A DNA stretch of 64,000 bases from Knoellia subterranea KCTC 19937 (lineage in GTDB: Bacteria > Actinomycetota > Actinomycetes > Actinomycetales > Dermatophilaceae). Within the stretch, counting starts at the first letter, position 1. Every line of letters starts with the position of its first letter. A program made the position numbers and the translations under genes. Below are positions 56,190 to 64,000 of this stretch, piece after piece. Location of the stretch: assembly GCF_000768685.1 (NCBI RefSeq), contig NZ_AVPK01000012.1, positions 1-64,000 of the forward strand, given 5' to 3'. A model generated the notes under the pieces. The model was not told the origin of the DNA. It saw only the letters and a program-made list of their open reading frames with translations, and ran no database searches.

Positions 56190-57071
56190 TCAGTCCGTCA
56201 ACGCGGCGTGGATGCGGGAGGCGACCGTGGGATCGGAGAGGTAGCCGACGATGCCGTGCCGGTTCGGGGTGCCGTTGTGGACCGTGACGTTCTCGATCGC
56301 GGGCGTGACCGGGAAGTGGGCCTCGTCCAAGGGGTGGAGTGACACCACGTCCTGCGGGTCGTAGGCGTTGAACCACGTCCTGACACCGTCGGGCGTTCCG
56401 ATCGGCGCGAGCGCCTCGACGATCGTCCCGACGGCCAGTGGGCTGCCCACAGTGACGAAGTGCGGCGCAGACCACCCTTCCGCGGCGGCCCGTCGGCGCA
56501 GGACGTCGTAGGCCACGACCGACCCGAGTGAGTGACCCACGACAACGAACTCCCCCGCCGAATCGAAGGCCTTGCGCACGCCGCCCTCGATGATGGTCTG
56601 GATGCCCGGGTTGCGGAGATAGCGATACACGTCGAGGGTCGCGAGCGCGAGGCTGGCGTTGCCCAGTCCGGGGACGTTCTCGAGGGCACGCAACGCCGCC
56701 AACACCCACGGCCAGTTCTGCACACCCTGCTCGACGACGGCGCCGTCCTCGGCGTGCGCCCGGATGTCCTCCTCGGTCAGTCCCACCGTGGCCACTGTGT
56801 CGGACACGGCGGCGGCCAGGAACTCCAGCTCGGCCGGGTTGGGTTCACCCGCAGACTGGATGATCACCTCGGCCGGCTTGCCGCCCGCGTTCTTGACGAG
56901 GTCATCGAGGGTGTCGCCGTAGTAGGGGAAGCGCACCTGCTCGGTGGGCAGGTCGACGTCGAGGCCGGCAGCGCGGAAGCCGGTATGGAGGGCGTCGAGC
57001 CACTCCTGCTTGAGCGCCTTGGAGTCCTTCCGCTGCTGGGAGCGGCCGTGGATGAGGACGAGCGTGCGCAT
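56190..57071 (-). CDS. alpha/beta hydrolase (lipase-like) in caspase locus
   Basis: Predicted 293 aa, no signal peptide. It begins with TLVLIHGRSQQRKDS, has the nucleophile elbow VVGHSLGSVVAYD (about residue 180), a possible acid in NAYDPQDVVS and the His in RHGIVGYL. It resembles cytoplasmic lipase/esterase proteins. It starts 24 nt after the caspase-like gene and is almost certainly co-expressed. In toxin-protease systems such a hydrolase could be the effector (membrane lipid attack) or the substrate; this is inference. Confidence 0.83.
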   Translation of the reverse strand: MRTLVLIHGRSQQRKDSKALKQEWLDALHTGFRAAGLDVDLPTEQVRFPYYGDTLDDLVKNAGGKPAEVIIQSAGEPNPAELEFLAAAVSDTVATVGLTEEDIRAHAEDGAVVEQGVQNWPWVLAALRALENVPGLGNASLALATLDVYRYLRNPGIQTIIEGGVRKAFDSAGEFVVVGHSLGSVVAYDVLRRRAAAEGWSAPHFVTVGSPLAVGTIVEALAPIGTPDGVRTWFNAYDPQDVVSLHPLDEAHFPVTPAIENVTVHNGTPNRHGIVGYLSDPTVASRIHAALTD

Positions 57072-57095
57072 GGCGATCTCCTGTCGTGGCTGGGT

Positions 57096-58991
57096 TCAGT
57101 GAGGCCGGTCGGTGAGGAGTTGTTCGAGGGCGGCGAGGTCGGCAGCATCCGCCCGGAAGGCCGTCCACAGGGACGCACTGCGACCCGGCAGAGTCGGCAT
57201 GGGGGCCACGCCGTCATCCCCGAGAAGAGACCATCCGGCGCTCATGAGGGGGAACGGCGGACCGTCGAAGGCAGACAGGTCCTCGGCCAGCAGCGCCACG
57301 TCGTACGGGACCGGGCTCCCCTGAACCTGCAGTCCGTCGAGGAGGGTGAGCACGTGGGCCCGGTGTCCCGACTCGACCAGTCCGTACGCGACGTAGACCG
57401 CGATCGACGGGTCCTCCCCCGCCGCCTCGACAGCGCGGGCGACGGCCTCCGCCGGGTCGTTCAGCCACTGCAGACCGAACCGGCTGCGGCTGGCCACGCT
57501 TGAGCGCCACTCGGGCACAACGGTCTCGACCTCCCCACCCTGGCCACGCGAGTGCCATCTCAGGTCCTCGGCTCCCGACTCGTCGAGGACCGCGGTGCAG
57601 CCACGATCACCGAAGTTCGGAACCACAAGGACGAAATCGCCGACGCCCGCCAGTTGTCCTCGTGGCCCGCGCGCCAGCGCGGTGATGTCCATCGGCTCGG
57701 GCACGTCCTGCTGCTCGCGAACGGCGAGCGCCGTCAGCGGTTCGCCACCGCCAGCGAGGGCTGCGGTGGTGAGATGGGACGCCGCTCGTGTCGCGCGCAG
57801 CTCGTCGTGGTCGACCATCCGGCTCGGCGGGCGCGGCGGCACCGAAAGCGGCGGCGGCGACGGTGACGCTCCCGTCGTGGGGGCCGGCGGCCCCGTCTCA
57901 CTCGGCGGCACCGGCATCGGCGGGGCTGGCATCGGCGGCGCCGGCAGGTCCGGAGCAGGCGTGGAACTCCAGGGCTTGCGCCAGGGCAGGCGACGACGTT
58001 TTCGCCCGCGGTAGCGCCGCGGCGGCTCCGGCGCTTCCCCGTCCTGCACCTGTTCCTCGACGGCGGGTGGCGGTCCGGCCGCAGGCGGCGGTGCCGGTGC
58101 GGGAGGCGGTGCGCCCGCTGGTGCTGCGGGGCCGAGAGGCGGATCCGGCGCGCCCGCCGGTGCGGTCGGCGCAACGAGGTGCGGCAACTGGGACAACCAC
58201 ACCTCCGTCGGGTTGGACGTGATCCGGCTGTCCGGGAATTGCGCCACCTGTGCGAGGACACCCAAGTGGTTGAGCCGGTTCGCCAGGAGGGTCGGAAGCG
58301 CCTGGTGCAACGACCACGGCCGCACGACGTCCACCTCGGTTCCGCCCAGCTGGACGGTCTCGCGCTGCACCTCGGGGTACGTACCTCGCAGCGCCTCGGC
58401 GACCACCTCGGTCCAGACGGGGTGGAACGTCTTGGCCGCGGCTCCGACCGCAGCGAGCGCCTCCTCTTCGGCCACCTGGTGTGCGTTCTCTCCCACCCGC
58501 GTGGCATAGAAGACGTCGACCTTGCGAGACCCGACGGTGTTGGGGTTGGGGAAGATCGACGAGCCTGTGACCTCCCCGAACTGCAGCGAGGCAGCCTGAC
58601 TCCGGCACGCGTCGGAGAGCAGGACGATGTGCGGGATGACGCCGCGCTCGGCCAACCGGACGGACTTCGCGACGTTGACCGCTGCGCTCGGGTCGTCGGG
58701 TGCACCGGAGAGGAGCCAGAGTTCGCTGCCGTCGTTCACGACGCCGTGCCCGCAGAAATAGACGACCAGTTGTTCGACCACGCGACTGTCGGCAAAGGCC
58801 TTGACCGCATCGAAGAGTTGGGCGACTTCGACCGGGTTCCCTCCCGAGTCGTCCAACTGTGCGACCAACTCGTCGGGCACTCCCTGCTCGCGGATCCAGT
58901 CCCGGACGGCCTTGAGACCGGCGTCCACCGCAGGCAGGATCGGCAGCCGCCCGGTCCTTCCCACACCCACAAGCACGAAGGCTCGTTTCAC
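57096..58991 (-). CDS. caspase-like (peptidase C14) protein with C-terminal actinobacterial domain
   Basis: Predicted 631 aa from GTG 58991, which sits directly after GGAG; nearby alternative starts are possible. The N-terminal caspase domain (about 1-260) has the catalytic His in VVYFCGHGVVND and Cys in IVLLSDACRSQA. A Pro-rich linker with a basic patch (RYRGRKRRRLPWRK) spans about 270-420. The C-terminal domain (about 430-631) contains VYVAYGLVESGHRAHVL and PFPLMSAGWSLLG, a helical unit of unknown function. No signal peptide. It is divergent from the CHAT protease gene and leads the hydrolase. Confidence 0.85.
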   Translation of the reverse strand: MKRAFVLVGVGRTGRLPILPAVDAGLKAVRDWIREQGVPDELVAQLDDSGGNPVEVAQLFDAVKAFADSRVVEQLVVYFCGHGVVNDGSELWLLSGAPDDPSAAVNVAKSVRLAERGVIPHIVLLSDACRSQAASLQFGEVTGSSIFPNPNTVGSRKVDVFYATRVGENAHQVAEEEALAAVGAAAKTFHPVWTEVVAEALRGTYPEVQRETVQLGGTEVDVVRPWSLHQALPTLLANRLNHLGVLAQVAQFPDSRITSNPTEVWLSQLPHLVAPTAPAGAPDPPLGPAAPAGAPPPAPAPPPAAGPPPAVEEQVQDGEAPEPPRRYRGRKRRRLPWRKPWSSTPAPDLPAPPMPAPPMPVPPSETGPPAPTTGASPSPPPLSVPPRPPSRMVDHDELRATRAASHLTTAALAGGGEPLTALAVREQQDVPEPMDITALARGPRGQLAGVGDFVLVVPNFGDRGCTAVLDESGAEDLRWHSRGQGGEVETVVPEWRSSVASRSRFGLQWLNDPAEAVARAVEAAGEDPSIAVYVAYGLVESGHRAHVLTLLDGLQVQGSPVPYDVALLAEDLSAFDGPPFPLMSAGWSLLGDDGVAPMPTLPGRSASLWTAFRADAADLAALEQLLTDRPH

Positions 58992-59046
58992 CTCCACAAC
59001 GCTACTCAGGTCGGGGGTGTCCCGTTCGGAATTGCCAAAGGTCCGC

Positions 59047-59062
59047 GGGCTCACTCGAGCCC
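59047..59062. promoter_or_regulatory. small inverted repeat between caspase and CHAT genes
   Basis: GGGCTC (59047-59052) and GAGCCC (59057-59062) form a perfect palindrome with a 4-nt spacer in the 87-bp divergent region, 16 nt before the CHAT GTG. A candidate shared operator. Confidence 0.4.
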
Positions 59063-59078
59063 TCGATACGCTCGTTGC

Positions 59079-61511
59079 GTGACCCTCGCGGAGGAGGTCC
59101 TGCAGGTGGCGCTGAACGCCCCTGACACCCTCCCGGCCAGGCTCCAGGCCGCCGGGGCGCTCCCACCTGACGTGGCTGTCGAGGTGGCTCAGGCCGGGTT
59201 CACCGCTCTGGATGCCGGCGACCTGCCTCGAGCCCGGGCCGCATTCGGTGCGGCCATGCTCATGTTCAGCAACAACGACGACTGGCCCCGTGCCATCACC
59301 TGCGGCGTCCAACATGCCGAGATCTGCAAGGTGCTCGCGACGACGGAGGATGAGCATTCGTCGGCCCGTGATCGAGCAGTGGGCATGCGAGGGCTGGCGC
59401 GCCGGTTGCGGTTGGCCACGCAGGCCTTCAATGCCGGGGTCGTGGTGGCAGACAGCGCCTGGTTCGCTGGGCAGTCCGCCCGGGAGCAGCGCGACCATGA
59501 GGCCTACGGTCGGTGGCTGCTCGTCACCCTCGACGACTGTGTCGATGCACTGACCCTCATCGAGACCGATCCCACCGGTGGGCGGGCACGGAATCTCATC
59601 TCGCTCGTCGGGGTCGCCGTGCGTGAGGTCCAGCAGACACCGTGGCTCGACGCCGAACAATCACAGGCAGACGCGGCCCTGCGCAAGGTCGCCCTCGCGA
59701 CCGAGTCCTTCGTGGCCCCCGGGACCCACTCCTTCACGGGCGGCGCGTCCAGCCAGACGGATCTGGAGCTGGTTCTCGCGGGTCTGTCCTACCAATGGGG
59801 CAGCCCTGATGTCGCCCGCGCGCGACTGACGCACGTTGCGGAAACGGCCCACGCCGGTGGGGACCTCACGACCTTCATCGAGGCCGTCTCAACTCTGTAT
59901 GCCGGTGAACGGGAGTGCTATCGGCTCACCGACACGCTCATCGCGGTGACGGAACGGTTCGCAGGAGCTGTCGACGACTTCCGAAGCAGCTCGCGATCCC
60001 GGGCGGGGCGGCTCTGGATGGCCCAACAGCTCGACGAGCTGAGTGGCGACATGGTGACGGACGAGTTCACCCGGCTGGTGGGACGCGATGTCGAGCGCGC
60101 CTACCAGGCGGTCGAACGCTTCCGCGCGCGCACGCTGCTCGACGAGATGACCGGTCACGTGCGCGAACTCGAACCGTCCCTGCGGGATCGGGCCGCCGCA
60201 CTGGGCGCGGCGGTCCTTCATCTCGAGGCTCCCCCGACCCTGGACGACGACGTCGGCGACCAGATCCGACTCGTCAGTCGCCTCCCCATTGGTGGCCTGA
60301 CGGCCGACCCGGAACGGCTCCGGACGTTGGCCACTCTCGAAGCGCTTCACGCCGAGTCCGACGCCGGCTTCATCGGGACCGAACCGATCGGTTCCCTCGA
60401 CAGCGTCATCGGCCGGCTGGCACCCGACGAAGCGATCGTGACCTACCACATCCCCTACGACGCGCTCGATCCGGCGGGAACGCTCCTGATCATGGCGATC
60501 ACGCCCCGAGGCCCGCTGACCCTCCACCTCCCGCTGCATCCCGGCGAGGGAGTTGGGCACTTCATCGGCCGGATCCAGGTCGACGGCCGGCAACCGATCG
60601 ATGCCAGCCCGCTGGCCGAACTGATCGTCAACACCCGAATGTCGATCCTCGACAACGACGGGGACGCCGACCCGCGGCTTGCCGAGCTGTATCGGATCCT
60701 CGTGGCACCCCTCAAGGAGGCGGGTCTGGCGATCCGTGACTTCCGGACCCTCTTCATCGTCCCCCACGGCATCCTCCATGCCGTGCCGTTCGCCGCTCTG
60801 CGCACGCCCGAGGGGCGTTGTCTCGTCGAGGATGTCGCCACCGTGGTCGTGCCCAGCGTCTCGGTGTGGGAGGTCCTTCGCGAGCGCGAAGCCACGGCAC
60901 CCAGGCGCTTCGTCGGCTTCGCGAACCCGTCCGTGACGGACTATGAGCCGCTCCCCCAGGCCGAGCTCGAGGTCGCCGAGGTGCGCTCGCTCCTGTCGCA
61001 GCTGGAGGCGAGTGTGCTCGTGGGCGACGAGGCCAGCGAGTCGGCACTCCGTCGATGGTCCCCCGGCGCAGACGTTGTTCATCTCGCGACCCACGGCGAA
61101 TTCCCCGAGGCCGACGCCATGAATCTGCATCGCGTCCTCTTGAGTGCAACGGAGGAACACGACGGCCACGTCAACGCCGAGGAACTCCGGAGTCTGGACC
61201 TGAGATCCGCTCAACTCGTCGTCCTCAGTATCTGTGATGGCGGCGTCTACCGCTTCGGGCCGGGCGATGAGCCCTATGGCTTGCTGTCGGCTCTCCTTGC
61301 CGCCGGAGCCCGGAACGTGTTGGGGCCGCTGTGGGCGGTCGAGGACACCCAGACCCGACTCCTCATGACCACGTTCTATCGTCGTCTGCTCGCCGACGGG
61401 CCCGCCGTCGCCCTGCAGCACGCCGTCGTGGACCGGCTGCGGGCCGGCGCCCAGATCCGAGACTGGGCTGGCTTCGTCCTCTTCGGCGGCGGGATGTGGG
61501 CGACCGCCTGA
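59079..61511 (+). CDS. CHAT domain protease with N-terminal helical repeats
   Basis: Predicted 810 aa from GTG 59079; the frame stays open upstream but crosses the caspase gene. The N-terminal 430 residues are helical with TPR-like spacing (AGFTALDAGDLPRARAAFGA, GSPDVARARLTHVAETAHAG). The C-terminal CHAT domain (about 480-810) has the entry motif IVPHGILHAVPFAAL, the His in VVHLATHGEFPEAD and the Cys in LVVLSICDGGVY, then LLAAGARNVLGPLWAV. CHAT is the caspase-HetF-associated protease family, which includes separase relatives and the Craspase protease. Two divergent caspase-fold proteases in one locus is striking. Confidence 0.87.
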   Translation: MTLAEEVLQVALNAPDTLPARLQAAGALPPDVAVEVAQAGFTALDAGDLPRARAAFGAAMLMFSNNDDWPRAITCGVQHAEICKVLATTEDEHSSARDRAVGMRGLARRLRLATQAFNAGVVVADSAWFAGQSAREQRDHEAYGRWLLVTLDDCVDALTLIETDPTGGRARNLISLVGVAVREVQQTPWLDAEQSQADAALRKVALATESFVAPGTHSFTGGASSQTDLELVLAGLSYQWGSPDVARARLTHVAETAHAGGDLTTFIEAVSTLYAGERECYRLTDTLIAVTERFAGAVDDFRSSSRSRAGRLWMAQQLDELSGDMVTDEFTRLVGRDVERAYQAVERFRARTLLDEMTGHVRELEPSLRDRAAALGAAVLHLEAPPTLDDDVGDQIRLVSRLPIGGLTADPERLRTLATLEALHAESDAGFIGTEPIGSLDSVIGRLAPDEAIVTYHIPYDALDPAGTLLIMAITPRGPLTLHLPLHPGEGVGHFIGRIQVDGRQPIDASPLAELIVNTRMSILDNDGDADPRLAELYRILVAPLKEAGLAIRDFRTLFIVPHGILHAVPFAALRTPEGRCLVEDVATVVVPSVSVWEVLREREATAPRRFVGFANPSVTDYEPLPQAELEVAEVRSLLSQLEASVLVGDEASESALRRWSPGADVVHLATHGEFPEADAMNLHRVLLSATEEHDGHVNAEELRSLDLRSAQLVVLSICDGGVYRFGPGDEPYGLLSALLAAGARNVLGPLWAVEDTQTRLLMTTFYRRLLADGPAVALQHAVVDRLRAGAQIRDWAGFVLFGGGMWATA

Positions 61512-61542
61512 GCACCTTCGTCTCACCCGAACCCACAACGCA

Positions 61543-61579
61543 GGTATGCCGTCCGCGCGAGTCGCGCGGACGGCATACC
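61543..61579 (+). terminator. octamer-pair hairpin at right edge of caspase/CHAT module
   Basis: Arms 61543-61558 and 61564-61579 are perfect 16-bp complements around loop GAGTC, 31 nt past the CHAT stop. The sequence is the same as the hairpin at 56110-56146 except for one base. Confidence 0.85.
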
Positions 61580-61612
61580 GTCACGGTGTTCTTGCCTGAG
61601 CAAGAAGGTGAG

Positions 61613-62290
61613 TCAGAGGCCGGGGCCCTGGGAGCGGAGCTTGTCGACCTCGCTCATCGCCTCACGGAGCTGACCGAGCCATTCGTCGGCGTGCTGGCCG
61701 ACGAGTCGGACCGACCACGCGAGCGCGTCGCTCCGGGAGCGAGCGACGCCGGCGTCGACGAGGGTGTCGAGGACCTGGCGCTCGGGCTGACGCAGGCGCG
61801 TCATGACCGGAGCCGCAAGGTGGGTGAAGAGCGCCTCGGTCTCGCCGAGTCGCACGCCCCAAGAGACCTTGCGCTCGTAGCGAGCCTCGGCCTCCTGGGC
61901 GATCGCGATGCGCGCCTCCTTGGTGTCGGCACGCCAGCGGCTGATCCGACCCTCGGCTTCAGCCGGCTTGAGGTCTTCCGCGGCGAGGGTGCCGATGACG
62001 GTGATCTCGTCACGGTCGACGTTGATGTCGACGTCGGTGAACCAGTCACTGGGCAGGCGCCCGGTGAACCAGTCCTGGGCGTCGTCGGCGCTGGGGACGT
62101 CGGCCTGCTGCCAGCCGCCGGGCCGGCCCATTCCGCGACCCATGCCGCGGCCGCGACCGCCGCCGGGACCGCCCATGCCACGGCCGCCGCGCGGGCCGCC
62201 GGGACCACGCCCGGGCATGCCGCGACGGGAGCCGCGCTCGGTGGGACGGGGGGTGTCTTCGGGGGTGAAGTGTGTGTGGTGGGACCTCAT
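61613..62290 (-). CDS. conserved actinobacterial protein with Gly/Arg-rich N-terminus
   Basis: Predicted 225 aa; AAGGAG lies before ATG 62290. The first 60 residues are Gly/Arg/Met/Pro-rich and probably disordered. The rest contains WFTGRLPSDWFTDVDINVDR, EITVIGTLAAEDL and a helical C-terminal part (SDALAWSVRLVGQHADEWL) that resembles a ribbon-helix-helix-like region. No named family recognised with confidence. An Arg/Gly-rich region could bind nucleic acid; that is inference. A 7-bp inverted repeat lies upstream. Confidence 0.7.
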   Translation of the reverse strand: MRSHHTHFTPEDTPRPTERGSRRGMPGRGPGGPRGGRGMGGPGGGRGRGMGRGMGRPGGWQQADVPSADDAQDWFTGRLPSDWFTDVDINVDRDEITVIGTLAAEDLKPAEAEGRISRWRADTKEARIAIAQEAEARYERKVSWGVRLGETEALFTHLAAPVMTRLRQPERQVLDTLVDAGVARSRSDALAWSVRLVGQHADEWLGQLREAMSEVDKLRSQGPGL

Positions 62291-62315
62291 GGTGGGTCTC
62301 CTTCCTGATGGTGCT

Positions 62316-62338
62316 GCACTGCGTCGGTATTGCAGTGC
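62316..62338 (-). promoter_or_regulatory. inverted repeat upstream of Gly-rich protein
   Basis: GCACTGC (62316-62322) and GCAGTGC (62332-62338) are perfect complements with a 9-nt spacer, 26 nt before the ATG on the minus strand, next to the A/T-richest patch nearby (62330-62360). A candidate operator. Confidence 0.45.
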
Positions 62339-62424
62339 TTACATCATTACACAACGACACTCATTGCGGAATGTTCCCGTTCCCCACACTCCGACTTCTT
62401 GCCCCCGTGGGACACAATGGGGCC

Positions 62425-63024
62425 ATGTCGGACGACGCCACGTGGGAGACGCATCCGGTGACGCCTGACCGGTTCGAGGACTTCGTCACCGTCGTCAACG
62501 CGAACCGGCGCCCCACCCACTGTTGGTGCCTCTCGCACCGCCTCACCCAGGCCGAGATCACCGAGCTGGGAGGTGACGGACCCACGCAACGTGAGCAGGC
62601 GATGCGCGCCCTGTGCGAACGCGAACTGCCACCGGGCGTCGTGACCTACCGGGACGGCATACCCGTCGGGTGGTGCAACATCGGACCGCGAGCCGACATC
62701 ACCCGGCTCGCCCGGTCCAAGCTCATGCTCCCCACCGACGACCTGCCCGTCTGGAGCATCGTCTGCGTCGTCGTGCGCAGCGGCCACCGCAGGCAGGGCG
62801 TGACGCAGCACCTCCTCGAGGGCGCCGTCGACTACGCCAGGGCCAACGGCGCGCCGGCGGTCGAGTCCCATCCGGTTGACCCGCCCGGGCGCATGGACCT
62901 CACGATGGCGTTTGTCGGCACGCGCGCGATGTTCGAGAAGGCCGGCTTCGAGGTCGTCGGCACGACCGAGGCGACGGCGAGCAAACTGCCCCGGCTCACG
63001 ATGCGCCGCACACTCGCCGCTTGA
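62425..63024 (+). CDS. GNAT family N-acetyltransferase
   Basis: Predicted 199 aa from ATG 62425. The acetyl-CoA site is in IVCVVVRSGHRRQGVTQHLL, and the C-terminus has MFEKAGFEVVG, both standard GNAT features. The N-terminal PTHCWCLSHRLT segment is typical of a subgroup annotated simply as GNAT. Ile-87 or so is encoded by the rare codon ATA inside the octamer CGGCATAC (62655-62662). Substrate unknown. A partial copy of the 15642-15716 stem arm lies just upstream at 62392-62418. Confidence 0.88.
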   Translation: MSDDATWETHPVTPDRFEDFVTVVNANRRPTHCWCLSHRLTQAEITELGGDGPTQREQAMRALCERELPPGVVTYRDGIPVGWCNIGPRADITRLARSKLMLPTDDLPVWSIVCVVVRSGHRRQGVTQHLLEGAVDYARANGAPAVESHPVDPPGRMDLTMAFVGTRAMFEKAGFEVVGTTEATASKLPRLTMRRTLAA

Positions 63025-63059
63025 CGCCCGCACCCTCCCTCACTCCCCCAGAGACGCCA

Positions 63060-63092
63060 CTGCCGGGGTGAGCGCGACGCTCACCCCGGCAG
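63060..63092. terminator. 15-bp perfect-stem bidirectional terminator
   Basis: Arms 63060-63074 and 63078-63092 are perfect complements around a 3-nt loop, between the convergent GNAT and subtilisin-like genes. Confidence 0.88.
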
Positions 63093-63147
63093 GGTCGTGC
63101 TGTCCTGCATCAGACGCAGGCCTGCTGGTTCGACTCGTTGGACTGCG

Positions 63148-64000
63148 TCAGCTGACGGCCTTCAGAGCGTCGACGACACCCTCACCGAAGTAGCTCTTGT
63201 TCTCCGGCGTGCCCACGCAGGCCGGGCCGCTCGCCGTGGAGCAGGCCGTGTCGACCGCGTCGGCGCGCAGCTTGGCCACCATCTGCTCGGGCGTGAGCTC
63301 GGGGTGGGCCGACTTCATGAGGGCGAGGACGCCGGCGACGTGCGGGGACGCCATCGACGTGCCGCTCTTGGTGCCATAACCGTTGTTGCGCACGATCGTC
63401 GAGAGGATCGAGCTGCCCGGAGCCGAGACGTCGATGACGCCGAGACCGCGGTTGGAGAAGCCGGACAGGGCGCCCGTGCTGGTGTGCGACGACACGGTCG
63501 CGACACCGGGAAGCTCGGCCGGAATGTCCTGGCAGCCGTCGTTGAGCGTGCGGTTGACCATCGGACTGCCGTCGTTCGGGCTGGTCGGGTCCGTGAAGGC
63601 CGACTTGTCGGACAGGTCGTAGGCCGAGTTGCCCGCAGCGGCGGCGTGGACGACGCCCTGCTTGGTCGACCATGCGACGGCGCGGCTCACGGCCTCCTTG
63701 GCGGCAGCCTGGTCGGGCTGGTCGCTGCACCAGAACTCGAACGGGTCGACGTAGTAGCTGTTGTTCGTGACGTCCATGTGCTTCTCACCGGCCCAGACAA
63801 AGCCACACACCGCGAACTCCGGGTAGATGTAGCCCTCGTTGCTCACGACCTTGACCGCGGCCATGCGCACGTTCGGCGCGACACCGACGATGCCGACACC
63901 ATTGCGGGCGGCTGCGATCGTGCCGGCCACGTGGGTGCCGTGGTCACTGGTGGTGGGGTTCCAGCCCGTGGCCGAGGTGTCGGGACGACCCGCGTTGGTG
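63148..64000 (-). CDS. S8 family (subtilisin-like) serine peptidase, 5' end outside window
   Basis: The 3' portion of a subtilase, about 284 codons here. The catalytic His is in SDHGTHVAGTI near the window edge and the Ser in GTSMASPHVAGVLALM; the oxyanion-region Asn is in AAAAGNSAYD. Cys pairs (CGFVWAG, WCSDQP, CQDIP, CSTASGPAC) suggest a disulfide-bonded extracellular enzyme. The frame remains open to position 64000, so the signal peptide, propeptide and catalytic Asp lie beyond the window. Ends at a strong hairpin. Confidence 0.93.
   Translation of the reverse strand, partial: TNAGRPDTSATGWNPTTSDHGTHVAGTIAAARNGVGIVGVAPNVRMAAVKVVSNEGYIYPEFAVCGFVWAGEKHMDVTNNSYYVDPFEFWCSDQPDQAAAKEAVSRAVAWSTKQGVVHAAAAGNSAYDLSDKSAFTDPTSPNDGSPMVNRTLNDGCQDIPAELPGVATVSSHTSTGALSGFSNRGLGVIDVSAPGSSILSTIVRNNGYGTKSGTSMASPHVAGVLALMKSAHPELTPEQMVAKLRADAVDTACSTASGPACVGTPENKSYFGEGVVDALKAVS

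Noticed and set aside
59889-61538. 549-codon open frame antisense to the CHAT gene
   Set aside because: Low-complexity composition and no recognisable motifs; the sense frame carries the full CHAT signature.

Overview
The window is about 70% G+C by eye and reads as the chromosome of a high-GC Gram-positive actinobacterium. The evidence is the actinobacterial-type mraZ-rsmH-ftsL order, two SAM-IV riboswitches, a HrdB-like sigma factor with a long Lys/Ala/Thr-rich N-terminus, the nrdR-nrdJ pair, a class F-type sortase, and DUF4192, DUF6318 and DUF222-HNH proteins. The gene content and start contexts resemble Intrasporangiaceae (Micrococcales), but the genus is an inference. No rRNA, tRNA, CRISPR array or complete insertion sequence was seen.

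Layout. 1-2,500: start of the division/cell-wall cluster on the minus strand (mraZ, rsmH, ftsL-like, possible start of ftsI). 2,800-7,450: plus-strand MoxR ATPase, DUF58 and transglutaminase operon. 7,600-10,000: principal sigma factor and a universal stress protein. 10,100-11,400 and 22,160-23,630: the two methionine genes metX and metY, each behind its own SAM-IV riboswitch. 11,480-22,050: DUF4192, DUF1232 and EcsC proteins, a PolA-type polymerase, a PAC2 protein, the HrpA helicase, and an ESX/type VII-like protein pair. 23,700-34,200: metabolic genes (aldo/keto reductase, ornithine aminotransferase, PdxH), lipoproteins, a PadR switch, and a gene interrupted by an in-frame amber codon behind a hairpin-rich leader. 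34,200-43,660: nuclease, membrane proteins, DUF222-HNH, a two-component system, and secreted or lipoproteins. 43,800-49,000: sortase with putative partner, a broken membrane gene, and a secreted VWA protein. 49,000-51,530: a compact island of nuclease-type genes (NERD remnant, DUF3883, HNH). 51,670-55,300: nrdJ and nrdR. 56,190-61,511: a caspase / alpha-beta hydrolase / CHAT-protease module. 61,600-64,000: a Gly-rich protein, a GNAT acetyltransferase and the 3' part of a subtilisin-like protease.

Two observations stand out. First, the octamer GTATGCCG (or its complement CGGCATAC) occurs about 43 times, balanced between strands. Base composition alone predicts about two. It lies in several reading frames, sometimes forces the rare Ile codon ATA, and often forms inverted pairs in terminator-like hairpins. 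This is the genomic signature expected of a DNA-uptake-type or other genome-wide recognition sequence. Second, a divergent caspase/CHAT protease locus with an alpha/beta hydrolase is bracketed by two hairpins of 37 bp that differ at one base. It looks like an uncharacterised protease-effector (defence or cell-death) module.

Smaller systems with visible regulatory logic are a PadR divergon whose 22-bp perfect operator contains both start codons, MraZ-type box pairs facing both mraZ and moxR, and a SAM-IV regulon of metX and metY.
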